From DATEPR01 sp036502345 (GTDB lineage Bacteria; Actinomycetota; Actinomycetes; Mycobacteriales; Pseudonocardiaceae): DNA of 64,000 nt. The notes beneath the pieces are model-generated. The model saw only the letters and a list, made by a program, of their open reading frames with translations. It made no database searches and was not told where the DNA came from. The position numbers and the translations under genes were made by a program. Every line of letters begins with the position of its first letter. Positions within the stretch are counted from its first letter, which is position 1. The DNA lies in NCBI GenBank assembly GCA_036502345.1, contig DASXYT010000086.1, forward strand, positions 1-64,000. Reading direction: 5' to 3'. Of this stretch, positions 1-8,761 are shown in pieces.

Positions 1-120
1 CAGCAGGAACGGATGCCCGTCGGGATCGACCCGGAACCCGTGCCGGTCGGCCAGCGGCGGCCACACCTCGCCCGCCAGCACCTGGGTAACGAGGTGGGCG
101 GCGTTGCTGGTTACCTGCAC
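1..120 (-). CDS. DUF4438-like protein, N-terminal fragment (cut by left edge)
   Basis: The last 120 bases of the minus strand open with a GTG codon 2 bases after the TGA of the preceding oxidoreductase and stay open to the window edge. GAAGG sits about 9 bases before the GTG. The visible 40 residues (VQVTSNAAHLVTQVLAGEVW...RVDPDGHPFLL) look like the start of the DUF4438 family, which begins with a short N..LV..V.GE segment followed by a dG.P stretch. It would be the last visible gene of the transport operon. The family assignment rests on this short stretch only and the function is unknown. Confidence 0.5.
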   Translation of the reverse strand, partial: MQVTSNAAHLVTQVLAGEVWPPLADRHGFRVDPDGHPFLL

Positions 121-122
121 CC

Positions 123-1250
123 TCAGACGCCTTCGACCTCGTTGAACGCCACCCAGCGGCGCTCGCGGGCGGACCGCTCGAAGGCGTTGATGGTCCGCTG
201 GACCAGCGCGCCCTGGGCGAAGTCGCCCTGGTTCTCCGGGGTGCCCGAGATGATCTCGTCGGCGAAGTTCTTCACCAGGTTCGAGTAGAACAGCAGCGGC
301 CACGGCTCGGTGCTTGCGCCGCCCTCGGGGAAGTACTTCTGCGGGATCTCCCGCTCGACGAACTCCACCGAGCCCTTGGTCGCGGTCTTGATCGTCTGGC
401 AGATGCCGAACTCCTCGACCAGGCGGACGATGATCGCGCCCTTCGAGCCGTAGATGCGCACCTCGATGCCAGGGTAGTTGCCGACCGTCACGTAGGAGGA
501 CTGCACCGAAGCGAGCCGGCCGCCACCGAATTCGGCAATCCACATGTCGCCGTCGTCGATGTTCACCCGGGTCATCTCGCCGGTGTCCCGTACCACCCGG
601 GACGGTACGAAATTGCGCATCGTTCCGACGACGGCCTCCAGCGGAGTGCCCATCCACCAGTGCATGATGTCGATCACAGGTGCGCCGTAGCCCTCGATCG
701 AGGACACCGCGATGACGTCCGGGTTCTCGTCGCCGTGCATCTGACGCAGCGGTGTCGACGGGTCGAGCCACTGGCTGTTCTGCTCGTAGGCGTTGAGCAT
801 GTACGGCTCGCCGATGAAGCCCTGCTCGATCAGTTCGGCGGCGTAGAGGGTGGCCGGCGCGTAGCGGAAGGTGAAGCCGAGCTTGGTCTTGAGGCCCTTG
901 CTCTCCGCGAGGTCGGCGGCCTCGACCACCTTCGCGTAGTCGCTGTGCACCGGCTTCTCGCACAACACGTGCTTGCCGGCCTCCAGCGCCGCCCAGCTGA
1001 CCTCGAAGTGCGCCGCGTTGCCGGTCACGACGTCGATGACGTCGATGTCCGGATCGGCGACGAGGGCACGGTAGTCGGAGTGCAGGTTGGTCACCCCGAA
1101 CTCCTCACCGGCACCGCGCAACGCGTTCGCGTCGGTGTCGGCGATGGCGACCACCTCGCAGCGCGGATCCCGCTGCCAGCCCGGAATGTGCGACCGCACG
1201 GCCCAGCGGCCCGCTCCGACGACTCCGACTCGCAGTTTGTCCTGTGTCAC
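123..1250 (-). CDS. Gfo/Idh/MocA family NAD(P)-dependent oxidoreductase
   Basis: A 375-residue protein. The Rossmann motif GVVGAGRWA is at the N terminus, with an acidic residue (ADTD) after beta-2 that favours NAD. The family hallmark CEKP follows near residue 100 (GKHVLCEKPVHSDY). The C-terminal alpha/beta domain has the IDIMHWW segment, but the usual GxHxxD histidine is a proline (GAPVID), so the catalytic arrangement may differ from inositol- or sugar-dehydrogenase relatives. GTG start; its first four bases overlap the TGA of the ABC ATPase gene, indicating translational coupling. By context it likely oxidises or reduces the imported substrate, probably a sugar or polyol derivative. The substrate cannot be read from sequence. 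Confidence 0.88.
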   Translation of the reverse strand: MTQDKLRVGVVGAGRWAVRSHIPGWQRDPRCEVVAIADTDANALRGAGEEFGVTNLHSDYRALVADPDIDVIDVVTGNAAHFEVSWAALEAGKHVLCEKPVHSDYAKVVEAADLAESKGLKTKLGFTFRYAPATLYAAELIEQGFIGEPYMLNAYEQNSQWLDPSTPLRQMHGDENPDVIAVSSIEGYGAPVIDIMHWWMGTPLEAVVGTMRNFVPSRVVRDTGEMTRVNIDDGDMWIAEFGGGRLASVQSSYVTVGNYPGIEVRIYGSKGAIIVRLVEEFGICQTIKTATKGSVEFVEREIPQKYFPEGGASTEPWPLLFYSNLVKNFADEIISGTPENQGDFAQGALVQRTINAFERSARERRWVAFNEVEGV

Positions 1251-2347
1251 GAAAGCTCCCGTTCGAAGGTCGGTGGCTGGGTGGTGGGTGGCTGGGTAGT
1301 TGGTACTGTGCCGCCGGTCAGGGCTGGCAACTGGATCTCGTCGTGCCGGATGCAGCGGACGCTGTGTCCCGGCTTTCCGGCGTCCAACAGCTCGCTGTCC
1401 TGTTCGACGCACTCCGGCTGGGCGAACGCGCAGCGTTCGGCGAAGCGGCAGGTACTGCCCAGGGCGACCAGTTGGGGCGGCGCTCCGGGGATCGTGGTCA
1501 GCGGGCGCCCCCGGGGTACCGCGCTGGGCAGCGAGTTGAGCAATGCGGCGGTGTACGGGTGTTCCGGGGCCCGCAGCACGTCGTCGACGTCGGCCAGTTC
1601 GACGACCTGGCCCGCGTACATCACCGCGACCCGGTCGCAGACCTGCGCCACCACCGACAGGTCGTGGCTGACCAGCACCAGGCTCAGGCCGGTGTCCCGC
1701 TGCAGTTGCAGCAGCAGGTTCAGGATCTGGTCCTGGATGATCACGTCGAGCGCGGTGGTCGGCTCGTCGGCGATCAGCAGCTTCGGCCGGCCGGCCAGCG
1801 CGATCGCGATCAGGGTGCGCTGCAGCATGCCGCCGCTGAACTGGTGCGGGAAGTCGTTGAGCCGGTTCTCCGGCGCCGGGATACCGACCATCGTCATCAG
1901 CTCGATGACCCGGGCCCGGCGGGCCGAACGGGACAGCGAGTCGTGCGCGTCGACGGCCTCTGCGATCTGCGGCCCGATCTTGCGGATCGGGTTGAGCGAG
2001 GTCATCGGGTTCTGCGGGATCATCGCCACGTAGTTGCCCCACAGCGAACGCAGTTGCCGTTGCGGCACACCGAGTACCTCGGCCACGTCCGCGGCCGGGT
2101 AGCTGACCGCCCCCTCGTGGGTGGAGTGCTTGGTGGGCAGCAGGCCGAGCATCGCGCGGCACGTCACCGTCTTGCCGCTGCCCGTCTCGCCGACGATGCC
2201 GAGCACCTCGTTCTGCCGGACCGTCAGCGACACGTCGTCGGCCGCCGTCACCGTGCCGTTGTCGGTGGGGATGTGCACGCTCAGTCCTCGGATGTCGAGC
2301 GCGACATCGTCGGCCCCGGACATCCCGGACGTCATCGCGGTCGTCAT
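1247..2347 (-). CDS. Oligopeptide-type ABC transporter ATP-binding protein (DppD/OppD-like)
   Basis: Cytoplasmic ATPase of the importer encoded here. It has Walker A GETGSGKT, signature FSGGMLQ, Walker B LLIADEPTTALD, and the C-terminal oligopeptide/dipeptide extension with clustered cysteines (CRFAERCAFAQPEC) typical of OppD/DppD. I chose the ATG at 2347 because GGGAG lies about 10 bases upstream; an in-frame ATG at 2380, just after the permease stop, is an alternative with weaker pairing. It pairs with the DppF-like ATPase at the other end of the operon to form a heterodimeric motor. Unlike DppF it has its signature as SGGM rather than SGGG. Confidence 0.9.
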   Translation of the reverse strand: MTTAMTSGMSGADDVALDIRGLSVHIPTDNGTVTAADDVSLTVRQNEVLGIVGETGSGKTVTCRAMLGLLPTKHSTHEGAVSYPAADVAEVLGVPQRQLRSLWGNYVAMIPQNPMTSLNPIRKIGPQIAEAVDAHDSLSRSARRARVIELMTMVGIPAPENRLNDFPHQFSGGMLQRTLIAIALAGRPKLLIADEPTTALDVIIQDQILNLLLQLQRDTGLSLVLVSHDLSVVAQVCDRVAVMYAGQVVELADVDDVLRAPEHPYTAALLNSLPSAVPRGRPLTTIPGAPPQLVALGSTCRFAERCAFAQPECVEQDSELLDAGKPGHSVRCIRHDEIQLPALTGGTVPTTQPPTTQPPTFERELS

Positions 2348-2381
2348 CGGGGTTGTCTCCCTAGCAAGGGTGTCGGCCATG

Positions 2382-3269
2382 TCAACGCGAGTCTCTCGGG
2401 CGAAGTGCGTCGGCGAGACCGTCACCGATCAGGCTCAGCGCGACGCCGAGCAGCACCAGCGCGATACCGGGCAGGATGGACAGCCACCACTCGGAGAGGA
2501 TGTAGTTCTGGCCCTCGGCGATGATCGACCCCCATTCCGGTGTCGGCTGGCGGATGCCGATGCCGAGGAAGCCGAGCGAGGCACCCAGCAGCACGTTGCC
2601 GACGGCGTCGACCATGGCGAAGATCAGGCATGCCGGCAGCACACTGGGCAGCGTGTGCCGGAAGATGATGCGCAGCCGGGAGAACCCGAGCGCACGCGCC
2701 GCCACGACGTAGCCGTAGCCGTTCGCCGAGACCGTGCGGCCGTGCGAGATCCGGGCGTAGCTGACCCAACTGGCCACCCACAGCGCGATGAACAGGTTGA
2801 GCAGGCTCGGCCCGAGCATCGCGATGATCGCGATCACCAGCACGATGAACGGGAACGCGAACACCAGGTCCACGAAGCGCATCGCGATGGTGCCGAACGG
2901 CCTGCCGAAGTGGCCGGCGAACAGCCCGACCAGCATGCCGAAGACCATCGTCACCGACGTGGCGCCGAACGCGATGGCCAGGTCGTAGCGGCCGCCGTAC
3001 AGGATGCGGGACAACAGGTCCCTGCCGAACTCGTCGGTGCCCAGCAGGTGCCCCGGCGCGAACGGCGGCAGCAGCGGGTTGAGCGGATCGATGGTCGTCG
3101 GCGAGTACTTCGTGAACAGCGGGGCGCCGATGCAGCCGATCGCGATGATCACCAGCAGCACCGTGCCGCTGATCAGCGCGATCCTGCCGCGCATGAACGT
3201 CGGCACGAGGACCTGGGTCCTGGCGATGACCCTGCTGCGGCCGGTGACCATCGGGCTGGCAACGACCAT
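2382..3269 (-). CDS. ABC transporter permease (DppC/OppC-like)
   Basis: A 295-residue inner-membrane permease with six hydrophobic segments and the binding-protein-dependent transport signature around the EAA loop (AARALGFSRLRIIFRHTLPS). The N-terminal extension with a GTDEFGRDLLSRILYGGRYDLAIA segment split over two helices is characteristic of OppC/DppC. The ATG at 3269 lies one base after the stop of the DppB-like gene, so the two permeases are translationally coupled. It forms the translocation pore with DppB. The substrate class (peptide, opine, glycoside or nickel chelate) is not decided by the permease sequence. Confidence 0.9.
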   Translation of the reverse strand: MVVASPMVTGRSRVIARTQVLVPTFMRGRIALISGTVLLVIIAIGCIGAPLFTKYSPTTIDPLNPLLPPFAPGHLLGTDEFGRDLLSRILYGGRYDLAIAFGATSVTMVFGMLVGLFAGHFGRPFGTIAMRFVDLVFAFPFIVLVIAIIAMLGPSLLNLFIALWVASWVSYARISHGRTVSANGYGYVVAARALGFSRLRIIFRHTLPSVLPACLIFAMVDAVGNVLLGASLGFLGIGIRQPTPEWGSIIAEGQNYILSEWWLSILPGIALVLLGVALSLIGDGLADALRPRDSR

Positions 3270-3270
3270 G

Positions 3271-4218
3271 TCACACCGCCTTGAGGGTGAGTCGGGGGTC
3301 GAGGCTGACGTGCAGCACGTCGGTGACCAGGTTGACCGCGAGCACGAACACACCGAAGAACAACGTCAGGGCCTGCACTACCGGAAAGTCGCGAGTGGAC
3401 ACCGAGCTGACCAGCAGGCTGCCCAGTCCCGGTATCGAGAAGACGTTCTCGATGATCACCGTGCCGCCGACCAGGAACGCGAGGTTGACACCGAACACGA
3501 CGATCAGCGGCAGCAGCGAGTTGGGCAGCACGTCGCGCCGCAGCACGGTGAACCAGCTCAACCCCTTCAGCTTCGCCGTGGTGACGTAGTCGGTGCCCAG
3601 CACCTCGATCACCGTGGCCCGCAGCGACCGCACCAGCACCGTGGAGAACGGGATGGCCAGCGTGACCGCGGGGAGGAACAGGTGCCCGATGTGCCCTGCG
3701 AAACCGCTGCCGTAGCCCTCGATCGGGAAGATCGGGATCTTCACGCCGAACAGCAGGATCAGCAGCACGCCGATCAGGAAGCCGGGCAGCGCGTAGCCGA
3801 CCAGGAAGAAGACCCTCGCACCCTGGTCGACCAGGCCGCCCTGGCGCAGTGCGGAGATGGTGCCCAGCGGTACCGCGATGAGCACGGTCAGCACCCCGGC
3901 GAACGCGATCAGGAAGATCGTCGCCGGGAACCGGACAGCGATCTCGTGCGCGACAGCATCGTGGTAGTAGTACGACATTCCGAGGTTGCCGACCACGCTG
4001 TGCCGCAGGAACAGCCAGTACTGCGCCGGTATCGACTGGTCCAAACCGAGGTTGTGGTTGACCAGTGCGGCCGCCTGTGGCGTGTAGTGGTTGCCGAGCA
4101 ACTGGAGCGCCGGATCGCCTGGCACCAGCCGGATCAGCACGAACGACACGACTGTGATGCCCACGAGGATCGGAATCAGCTGACCGATGCGCTTGCCCAA
4201 GTAGAACAGCAGTTGCAT
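3271..4218 (-). CDS. ABC transporter permease (DppB/OppB-like)
   Basis: A 315-residue permease starting MQLLFYLGKRIGQLIPILVG, the classic first helix of DppB/OppB, followed by VLIRLVPGDPA, a large periplasmic loop and five more hydrophobic helices. The EAA-loop signature is near residues 210-235 (TAKLKGLSWFTVLRRDVLPN). AAGGAG is 8 bases before the ATG. It follows the substrate-binding protein gene by 43 bases in the same operon. Length and layout match the family. Confidence 0.92.
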   Translation of the reverse strand: MQLLFYLGKRIGQLIPILVGITVVSFVLIRLVPGDPALQLLGNHYTPQAAALVNHNLGLDQSIPAQYWLFLRHSVVGNLGMSYYYHDAVAHEIAVRFPATIFLIAFAGVLTVLIAVPLGTISALRQGGLVDQGARVFFLVGYALPGFLIGVLLILLFGVKIPIFPIEGYGSGFAGHIGHLFLPAVTLAIPFSTVLVRSLRATVIEVLGTDYVTTAKLKGLSWFTVLRRDVLPNSLLPLIVVFGVNLAFLVGGTVIIENVFSIPGLGSLLVSSVSTRDFPVVQALTLFFGVFVLAVNLVTDVLHVSLDPRLTLKAV

Positions 4219-4261
4219 GTCGTCGTCTCCTTTCTTGTGACTGGTGCCAGGCGATTCGCCA

Positions 4262-5860
4262 CTAGTGGGTGCCGACCGTCAGGGTGAGCAGCGAGTTGTT
4301 GTAGTTGCCCAGCGGCGATGCCGCGAAGCCGTTCACCCACTTGCCCTGCGCGTACCGGAACGGCGGGTAGGCCAGCGACAGGTACGGGGTCTGCTCGTAC
4401 ACGATCTGCTGGATCTGCGCGTACATCTGGGCGCGCTTGGTCGCGTCGGTCTGCGACCTTGCGTCGTTGGCCAGTTGTGCCGCGGTCGGGTCGTTCCAGT
4501 AGGTGTCGAAGGAGTTCGAACCCGCGTCCGGCACGACACCGAAGGTCACGACCTCGTCCGGGTCGATGATGTCGTTGGTCCAGTAGCGCTCACCGAGGCC
4601 GTAGTTGCCGGTGCCTTCCTTGTCGTAGGCGGTCACCAGCTCGTAGGACTCGATGTTCACCGTGATGCCGATCTTGGCCAGGTCGGACTTCATGACGACG
4701 GCCTCGGCCTGGCCCGCCGCGTCACCACTGACCGTGATGAGGTTGGTGGTGAACCCGTTCGGGAACCCGGCCTGGGTGAGCAGGTCCTTCGCCTTGGCGA
4801 TGTCCACCTTGGGCTGCGGCAGGCTCGCGTTCCAGTACTGCATCTTGTACGGCATGAACGACGTCGCCGGTGTCGCGGTGTTCTGGTAGGCGAGCTTGTT
4901 GATCTCGTTCAGGTCGATGGCCGCCCGCACCGCCTGCCGGACCTTGACGTTCTTGAAGTACTGGTTCTTCGTGGACATCTGGACGAAGTCGACCCTGGTG
5001 GACGGGAACAGGTCGGACTTCAGCTTCGGGTTCGCGTTGATCTGCTTCACCAGGTTGCTCGGCGGGTTCTCGATCACGTCCACCTTGCCGGCCTGCAGAT
5101 CCAACAACCGCGTGTTGTCGTCGGTGATGATCTCCAGCTTGACGTTCTTGATCTTCGGCTTCGTCCCGTACCAGAACTTGTTGACGGTGAAGTCGATCTC
5201 GGAGTCGGGGTTGTAGCTGGTCACCACGAACGGGCCACTGCCGATCGGGTGGGTGAAGAAGGAGTCGCCCTGCGCCTGGACCTGCTTCTGCGGCAGCACC
5301 GAGAAGGCGTACATCGCCAGGTCGGCGAGCAGCGGCGCGTGCGGCTGCGACAGCTTGACGACGACGGTCTTGGTGTCCGTCGCGGTGACCGACTTGACCG
5401 CCGTGATCAGGAAGCCCCAGCCGCCGTCCAGCGCCTTCGCCCTGTTGATCGAGTAGACGGCGTCCTGCGCGGTGACCGGGGTCCCGTCGGAGAACTTCGC
5501 GTCGCGCAGGTGGAACGTGTAGGTCAGCTTGTCCGGCGACACGTCCCAGCCGGTGGCCAGGTCGGGGACGATCTTGGTGCCGGTGGCGTCCGGCGCCACC
5601 AGCCTGCTGTAGAGGTTCTGGTCGAGCCAGATCGACTCGTTGACCGAGTTCTGCTCCGGGTCCAGCGTGTCGACCTTGACCGCGTTGGCCATGATCAGCG
5701 TGTCGACCGCGCTGGTGGCGGCGGGAGCGCCGCCGGTCGAGCCGGACGAGGACGTGCCTGACGAGCAGGCGGCGATCACCGAAACGGCGACCAGCGGCAG
5801 GGCGATCGCGCTGCGCCTGATCCGTCTGGACCAGGTGGCTCGCGACAACGTACCGATCAT
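4262..5860 (-). CDS. Extracellular solute-binding protein, family 5 lipoprotein (DppA-like)
   Basis: A 532-residue lipoprotein. A twin-arginine-like start (SRRIRRS) leads into a hydrophobic segment and the lipobox VIAAC, followed by a Ser/Gly/Thr-rich linker, so it should be exported and anchored to the outer face of the membrane. The rest is the SBP_bac_5 fold (YTFHLRDAKFSDGTPVTAQDAVYSINR, then FVVTSYNPDSEIDFTVN). GAAGGAG precedes the ATG, which overlaps the TGA of the upstream ATPase gene. It sets the transporter's substrate, which family-5 proteins vary widely: peptides, opines, oligosaccharides, metals. Confidence 0.93.
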   Translation of the reverse strand: MIGTLSRATWSRRIRRSAIALPLVAVSVIAACSSGTSSSGSTGGAPAATSAVDTLIMANAVKVDTLDPEQNSVNESIWLDQNLYSRLVAPDATGTKIVPDLATGWDVSPDKLTYTFHLRDAKFSDGTPVTAQDAVYSINRAKALDGGWGFLITAVKSVTATDTKTVVVKLSQPHAPLLADLAMYAFSVLPQKQVQAQGDSFFTHPIGSGPFVVTSYNPDSEIDFTVNKFWYGTKPKIKNVKLEIITDDNTRLLDLQAGKVDVIENPPSNLVKQINANPKLKSDLFPSTRVDFVQMSTKNQYFKNVKVRQAVRAAIDLNEINKLAYQNTATPATSFMPYKMQYWNASLPQPKVDIAKAKDLLTQAGFPNGFTTNLITVSGDAAGQAEAVVMKSDLAKIGITVNIESYELVTAYDKEGTGNYGLGERYWTNDIIDPDEVVTFGVVPDAGSNSFDTYWNDPTAAQLANDARSQTDATKRAQMYAQIQQIVYEQTPYLSLAYPPFRYAQGKWVNGFAASPLGNYNNSLLTLTVGTH

Positions 5861-6897
5861 GCGGTCACATCTCCTTCAACGGTGACGATCTCCGGCGGCG
5901 TCGGCGGATAGAGGTGGCAGACGACGGAGCGTCCCGCGTCGGGCTTGGTGACGACGGGAACCTCCAGTCGGCAGACGTCCATCGCAGCCGGGCAGCGCGG
6001 GTGGAAGACACAGCCGGACGGCGGCTCGATGGGATTGGGCATGTCGCCCGTGAGCGAGGGTGCTGCCGGTTCGCGGCGCGCGTCCAGGCTGGGCGCCGCG
6101 TCGAGCAGAGCACGGGTGTACGGGTGTTTCGGGTCGTTGATGATCTCCGCCGCCGGTCCCTCTTCGACGATGCGACCGAGGTACATGACGGCGATCCGGT
6201 CGGCCAGTCGCTTGACGACGGCGAGGTCGTGGGTGATGAACACGTAGGCGAGGCCGAGTTCGTCACGCAGCTTCTCGAACAGGTTGAGGACCTGGGCCTG
6301 CACCGAGACATCGAGGGCGGACACGGGTTCGTCGGCCACGATCAGCTTGGGGCCGACAGCGAGGGCACGCGCGATGCTGACCCGCTGCCGGCCACCACCG
6401 GACAGTTGGCCGGGCAGCCGGTCGCGCATGGACACCGGGTAGCCGACGAGTTCGAAGAGCCGGTTGGTCTCGTCGTCCCGCGCCGCCCGGGACTTCCACC
6501 CGTGCACCTTGAGTACCTCGCCGATCGACGCGGCGACCGTCCGATAGGGATTGAGTGTGGAATAGGGGTCCTGCAGGATGATCTGTACCGTGCGGCGCAA
6601 CTTCTGCGATTCCTCACGGTCCAGGCCCATCACGGACCGGCCTTCGATCTGGACGTCCCCGGAGGTCGGATCCTCCAGCCGCACGATCAGCCGGCCGAGG
6701 GTGGACTTCCCGGATCCCGTCTCGCCGACGACCGCGTAGGTCTCACCGCGCGAGACGGTGAGCGACACGTCGGCGACCGCGTGCAGTCGGGTCGACGGCC
6801 GTCCGGCGAGTCGGCCCACCGTGGACGGCTCGTGGCCGTACCACTTGTTGAGTTCTGAGGTCCGCAGCAGGGGTGCTGTGGAGTCGGTTGTCGTCAC
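5857..6897 (-). CDS. Oligopeptide-type ABC transporter ATP-binding protein (DppF/OppF-like)
   Basis: A 346-residue ATPase with Walker A GETGSGKST, signature LSGGGRQRVSIARAL, Walker B LIVADEPVSALD, switch His (ITHDLA), and the OppF C-terminal extension with cysteines (CVFHPRCPAAMDVC). It is the first gene of the five-gene importer operon, 149 bases downstream of an oxidoreductase gene. That gap carries a perfect palindrome (6961-6977) likely to control it. An insertion around residues 20-38 before the ABC core resembles the OppF family's typical regulator-like loop. Confidence 0.92.
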   Translation of the reverse strand: MTTTDSTAPLLRTSELNKWYGHEPSTVGRLAGRPSTRLHAVADVSLTVSRGETYAVVGETGSGKSTLGRLIVRLEDPTSGDVQIEGRSVMGLDREESQKLRRTVQIILQDPYSTLNPYRTVAASIGEVLKVHGWKSRAARDDETNRLFELVGYPVSMRDRLPGQLSGGGRQRVSIARALAVGPKLIVADEPVSALDVSVQAQVLNLFEKLRDELGLAYVFITHDLAVVKRLADRIAVMYLGRIVEEGPAAEIINDPKHPYTRALLDAAPSLDARREPAAPSLTGDMPNPIEPPSGCVFHPRCPAAMDVCRLEVPVVTKPDAGRSVVCHLYPPTPPEIVTVEGDVTA

Positions 6898-6923
6898 CAG
6901 CCCACCCCGGTCCCTGTCATCGT

Positions 6924-6939
6924 GCCCCGCTGTCGGGGC
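6924..6939 (-). other. Small hairpin in the leader of the importer operon
   Basis: GCCCCG-ctgt-CGGGGC forms a 6-bp GC stem with a 4-base loop, 27 bases upstream of the DppF-like start codon. It lies between the palindrome at 6961-6977 and the gene, so it could be in the 5' leader. No U-run follows, so attenuation is only a possibility. Confidence 0.3.
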
Positions 6940-6960
6940 GTTGCGGACACCCTACGGCGA

Positions 6961-6977
6961 TTGTCGACACTCGACAA
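6961..6977. promoter_or_regulatory. Palindromic operator candidate upstream of the ABC importer operon
   Basis: TTGTCGA-cac-TCGACAA is a perfect 7-bp inverted repeat with a 3-base spacer in the 149-base gap before the importer operon. The 10-mer ACTCGACAAC at 6969-6978 occurs twice more, as an inverted pair, in the AhpD-like/MarR intergenic region (10567-10610). A repressor of GntR or MarR type would suit such a site. No regulator gene lies inside the operon. Confidence 0.5.
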
Positions 6978-7046
6978 CAGGCAAATATGAAGTTTTCTTC
7001 TGCGAAACACAAGGGGGTGGGGCGCAGGCGGAAGTCGTTAGCCTGC

Positions 7047-8048
7047 CTACGTTTTCCGGACCGAGCGCCACTCGTCGGTGGCCCCGATGGCGGCCTCGAG
7101 TACGCGATGAGTGAGCGCCGCGTGCCGCAGAGTGGGCAGTGTGGCCGACACCGTGCCGCCCTCGCGCATGGTGGCCAGCAGGTCGTCGAGGTGCAGTCTG
7201 GCGCACGCGTCGGTGAGTGCCGGCAGCTCGGCGACCGGCAGTTTCGTGCCGTCGGGATGGGAGAGCGTGTACTGGTCGGTGCCGTCGTTCAGCCTGACCT
7301 CGGCCAGACCGGTGGAGGTGTGCACCCGAATCGTGATCCCCGGGTAGCCGCCGGTGAGCACCCAGCTACAGAGCAGTGTCCCGCTGGACCCGTTGGCGAA
7401 ACGCAATTGCAACGTTGCCAGATCGTCCACTTGCGCATCGGGCAGCACGCGCACCAGGTTGCTGCTCACCGCGGCCACCGGTCCGACCAGCCACTGGCAC
7501 AGGTCCAGCACGTGTGAGCCGTACTCCAGCAGCGCACCCGCGGCCACGTAGGCGGCGTCGCCCTTCCAGTTCATCGGCTTACCGAGCAGCGGGTGGAACT
7601 GCGCGTTGTGTTCGTACAGTTCGATCAGCCAGACGTCACCGAGCCTGCCGGTGGCCAGGTCTTCGCGGAGAGCTCGCATCGCGGGGGCGTAGCGGAACGA
7701 GTAGCCGACGGTCGCCGGGACGCCCTTGCTCTCGGCGAGCGCTGCCAGTTCTTCTGCCGCTGCCGGCGAGTTGCCGAGCGGCTTCTCGCAGTAGACCGCG
7801 ATCCCCCTGCTCAGCGCGGCCCGAGCGGCGTCGACGTGCAGGTGGTCAGGGGCGGCGATCACCAGCAGGTCGAGGTCGGGGTGCGCGGCGAACAACTCGT
7901 CCAGCGTCCGGTAGGTGGGGTTGATCGCCGTGCTCACCGGATCGACACCGGCGACGACGTCGACGTCCGGCGCTTGGTCGAGCGCAGGGATCAGCACCTG
8001 TCGGGCCCAGCCTCCGACGCCGAACACCGCGGCCCGAATCGTGCGCAT
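7047..8048 (-). CDS. Gfo/Idh/MocA family NAD(P)-dependent oxidoreductase
   Basis: A 333-residue protein with Rossmann motif GVGGWARQV, EKP motif YCEKPLGNS, and the C-terminal GALLEYGSHVLDLCQWLVG segment holding the conserved GxHxxD histidine. It is only distantly similar to the oxidoreductase at 123-1250, so this is a second family member rather than a recent duplicate. The ATG at 8048 is preceded by GGGAG. Its start lies 58 bases inside the 3' end of the methyltransferase gene, an unusually long overlap implying co-translation. Likely a dehydrogenase or epimerising enzyme acting on the same imported compound. Confidence 0.88.
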   Translation of the reverse strand: MRTIRAAVFGVGGWARQVLIPALDQAPDVDVVAGVDPVSTAINPTYRTLDELFAAHPDLDLLVIAAPDHLHVDAARAALSRGIAVYCEKPLGNSPAAAEELAALAESKGVPATVGYSFRYAPAMRALREDLATGRLGDVWLIELYEHNAQFHPLLGKPMNWKGDAAYVAAGALLEYGSHVLDLCQWLVGPVAAVSSNLVRVLPDAQVDDLATLQLRFANGSSGTLLCSWVLTGGYPGITIRVHTSTGLAEVRLNDGTDQYTLSHPDGTKLPVAELPALTDACARLHLDDLLATMREGGTVSATLPTLRHAALTHRVLEAAIGATDEWRSVRKT

Positions 8049-8752
8049 CGTTTTCTCCCGGCTCCCTGGAACAACACCGCCGTAGTCGGCACGGGCACCA
8101 GCCGCACCGTCTCGATGCGACCGGCCAGCCACAGGCCGACGTCGACAATCGACGGCATGACACCACGTAGTGCCACGGCCACACCGTGTCCTGCGCACTC
8201 CGCGACCAGCCGCCGACGATTGACGAACAGCGCCGGGTCGTGGATCCCCGGCGGCGGAGTGCCGGGGACGCGCTCGGCCACCGTAACCGCAAGCAGCCGC
8301 GCCAGCCATGTGTCGGCGATGGTGTCGAGTACGAGGAGACCGCCCGGCTTCAGCAGTCGGCAGGCTTCGCCGACCACAGCGGACAGGTCGGTGACGTGCT
8401 CCAGGATCTCCCCCGCGCTGACGACATCGGCACAGCCGTCGGCCAGCGGTACATGACACACGTCCGCCCGGACGGCGGTGACACCGTGTTGTCCGGCCTG
8501 GGCCAGCGCGCTGGCGGTGATGTCGACCCCGATGTGCCGGTAGCCCTTGCCGACGAGGTGCGGTGCGAGCAGACCGGCGCCGCAGCCGAGATCGACCAGC
8601 ACGGCGCCGGGCTTCGTGGCCGGCGGCATGAGAGCGCCCCGAGCGGCGGCCAGCCAGTGCAGCATCGCGAACTGCCCCCGAGGCCGCCACCACTGCGCCG
8701 CGAGATCGTCGTACTGGGCAGGATCGTTGCGCACTACCGGGGATGGGGGCAC
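7991..8752 (-). CDS. Class I SAM-dependent methyltransferase (UbiG-like)
   Basis: A 253-residue cytosolic protein with SAM-binding motif I VLVDLGCGAGLLAPHL, an acidic end of beta-2 (IGVDIT), motif post-I and a ILEHV helix, then RLLKPGGLLVLDT. The overall pattern, including the QWWRPRG...LHWL N-terminal segment, resembles UbiG/3-demethylubiquinol O-methyltransferase. Ubiquinone is not made by Actinomycetota, so the acceptor is probably another hydroxylated compound. GTG start. The C-terminal 19 residues overlap the next gene in another frame and may be a read-through extension. Confidence 0.8.
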   Translation of the reverse strand: MPPSPVVRNDPAQYDDLAAQWWRPRGQFAMLHWLAAARGALMPPATKPGAVLVDLGCGAGLLAPHLVGKGYRHIGVDITASALAQAGQHGVTAVRADVCHVPLADGCADVVSAGEILEHVTDLSAVVGEACRLLKPGGLLVLDTIADTWLARLLAVTVAERVPGTPPPGIHDPALFVNRRRLVAECAGHGVAVALRGVMPSIVDVGLWLAGRIETVRLVPVPTTAVLFQGAGRKRCARFGPRCSASEAGPDRC

Positions 8753-8761
8753 CCCACCACG

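Noticed and set aside
660..2033. Long open frame opposite the oxidoreductase and ABC genes
   Set aside because: It is the antisense shadow of GC-rich coding sequence; composition is Arg/Val/Gly-rich with no family pattern, and both minus-strand genes are clear.
2121..4287. Plus-strand open frames rich in Glu/Arg/Gln over the permease genes
   Set aside because: Antisense artefacts of hydrophobic transmembrane codons; no ribosome binding site or domain.
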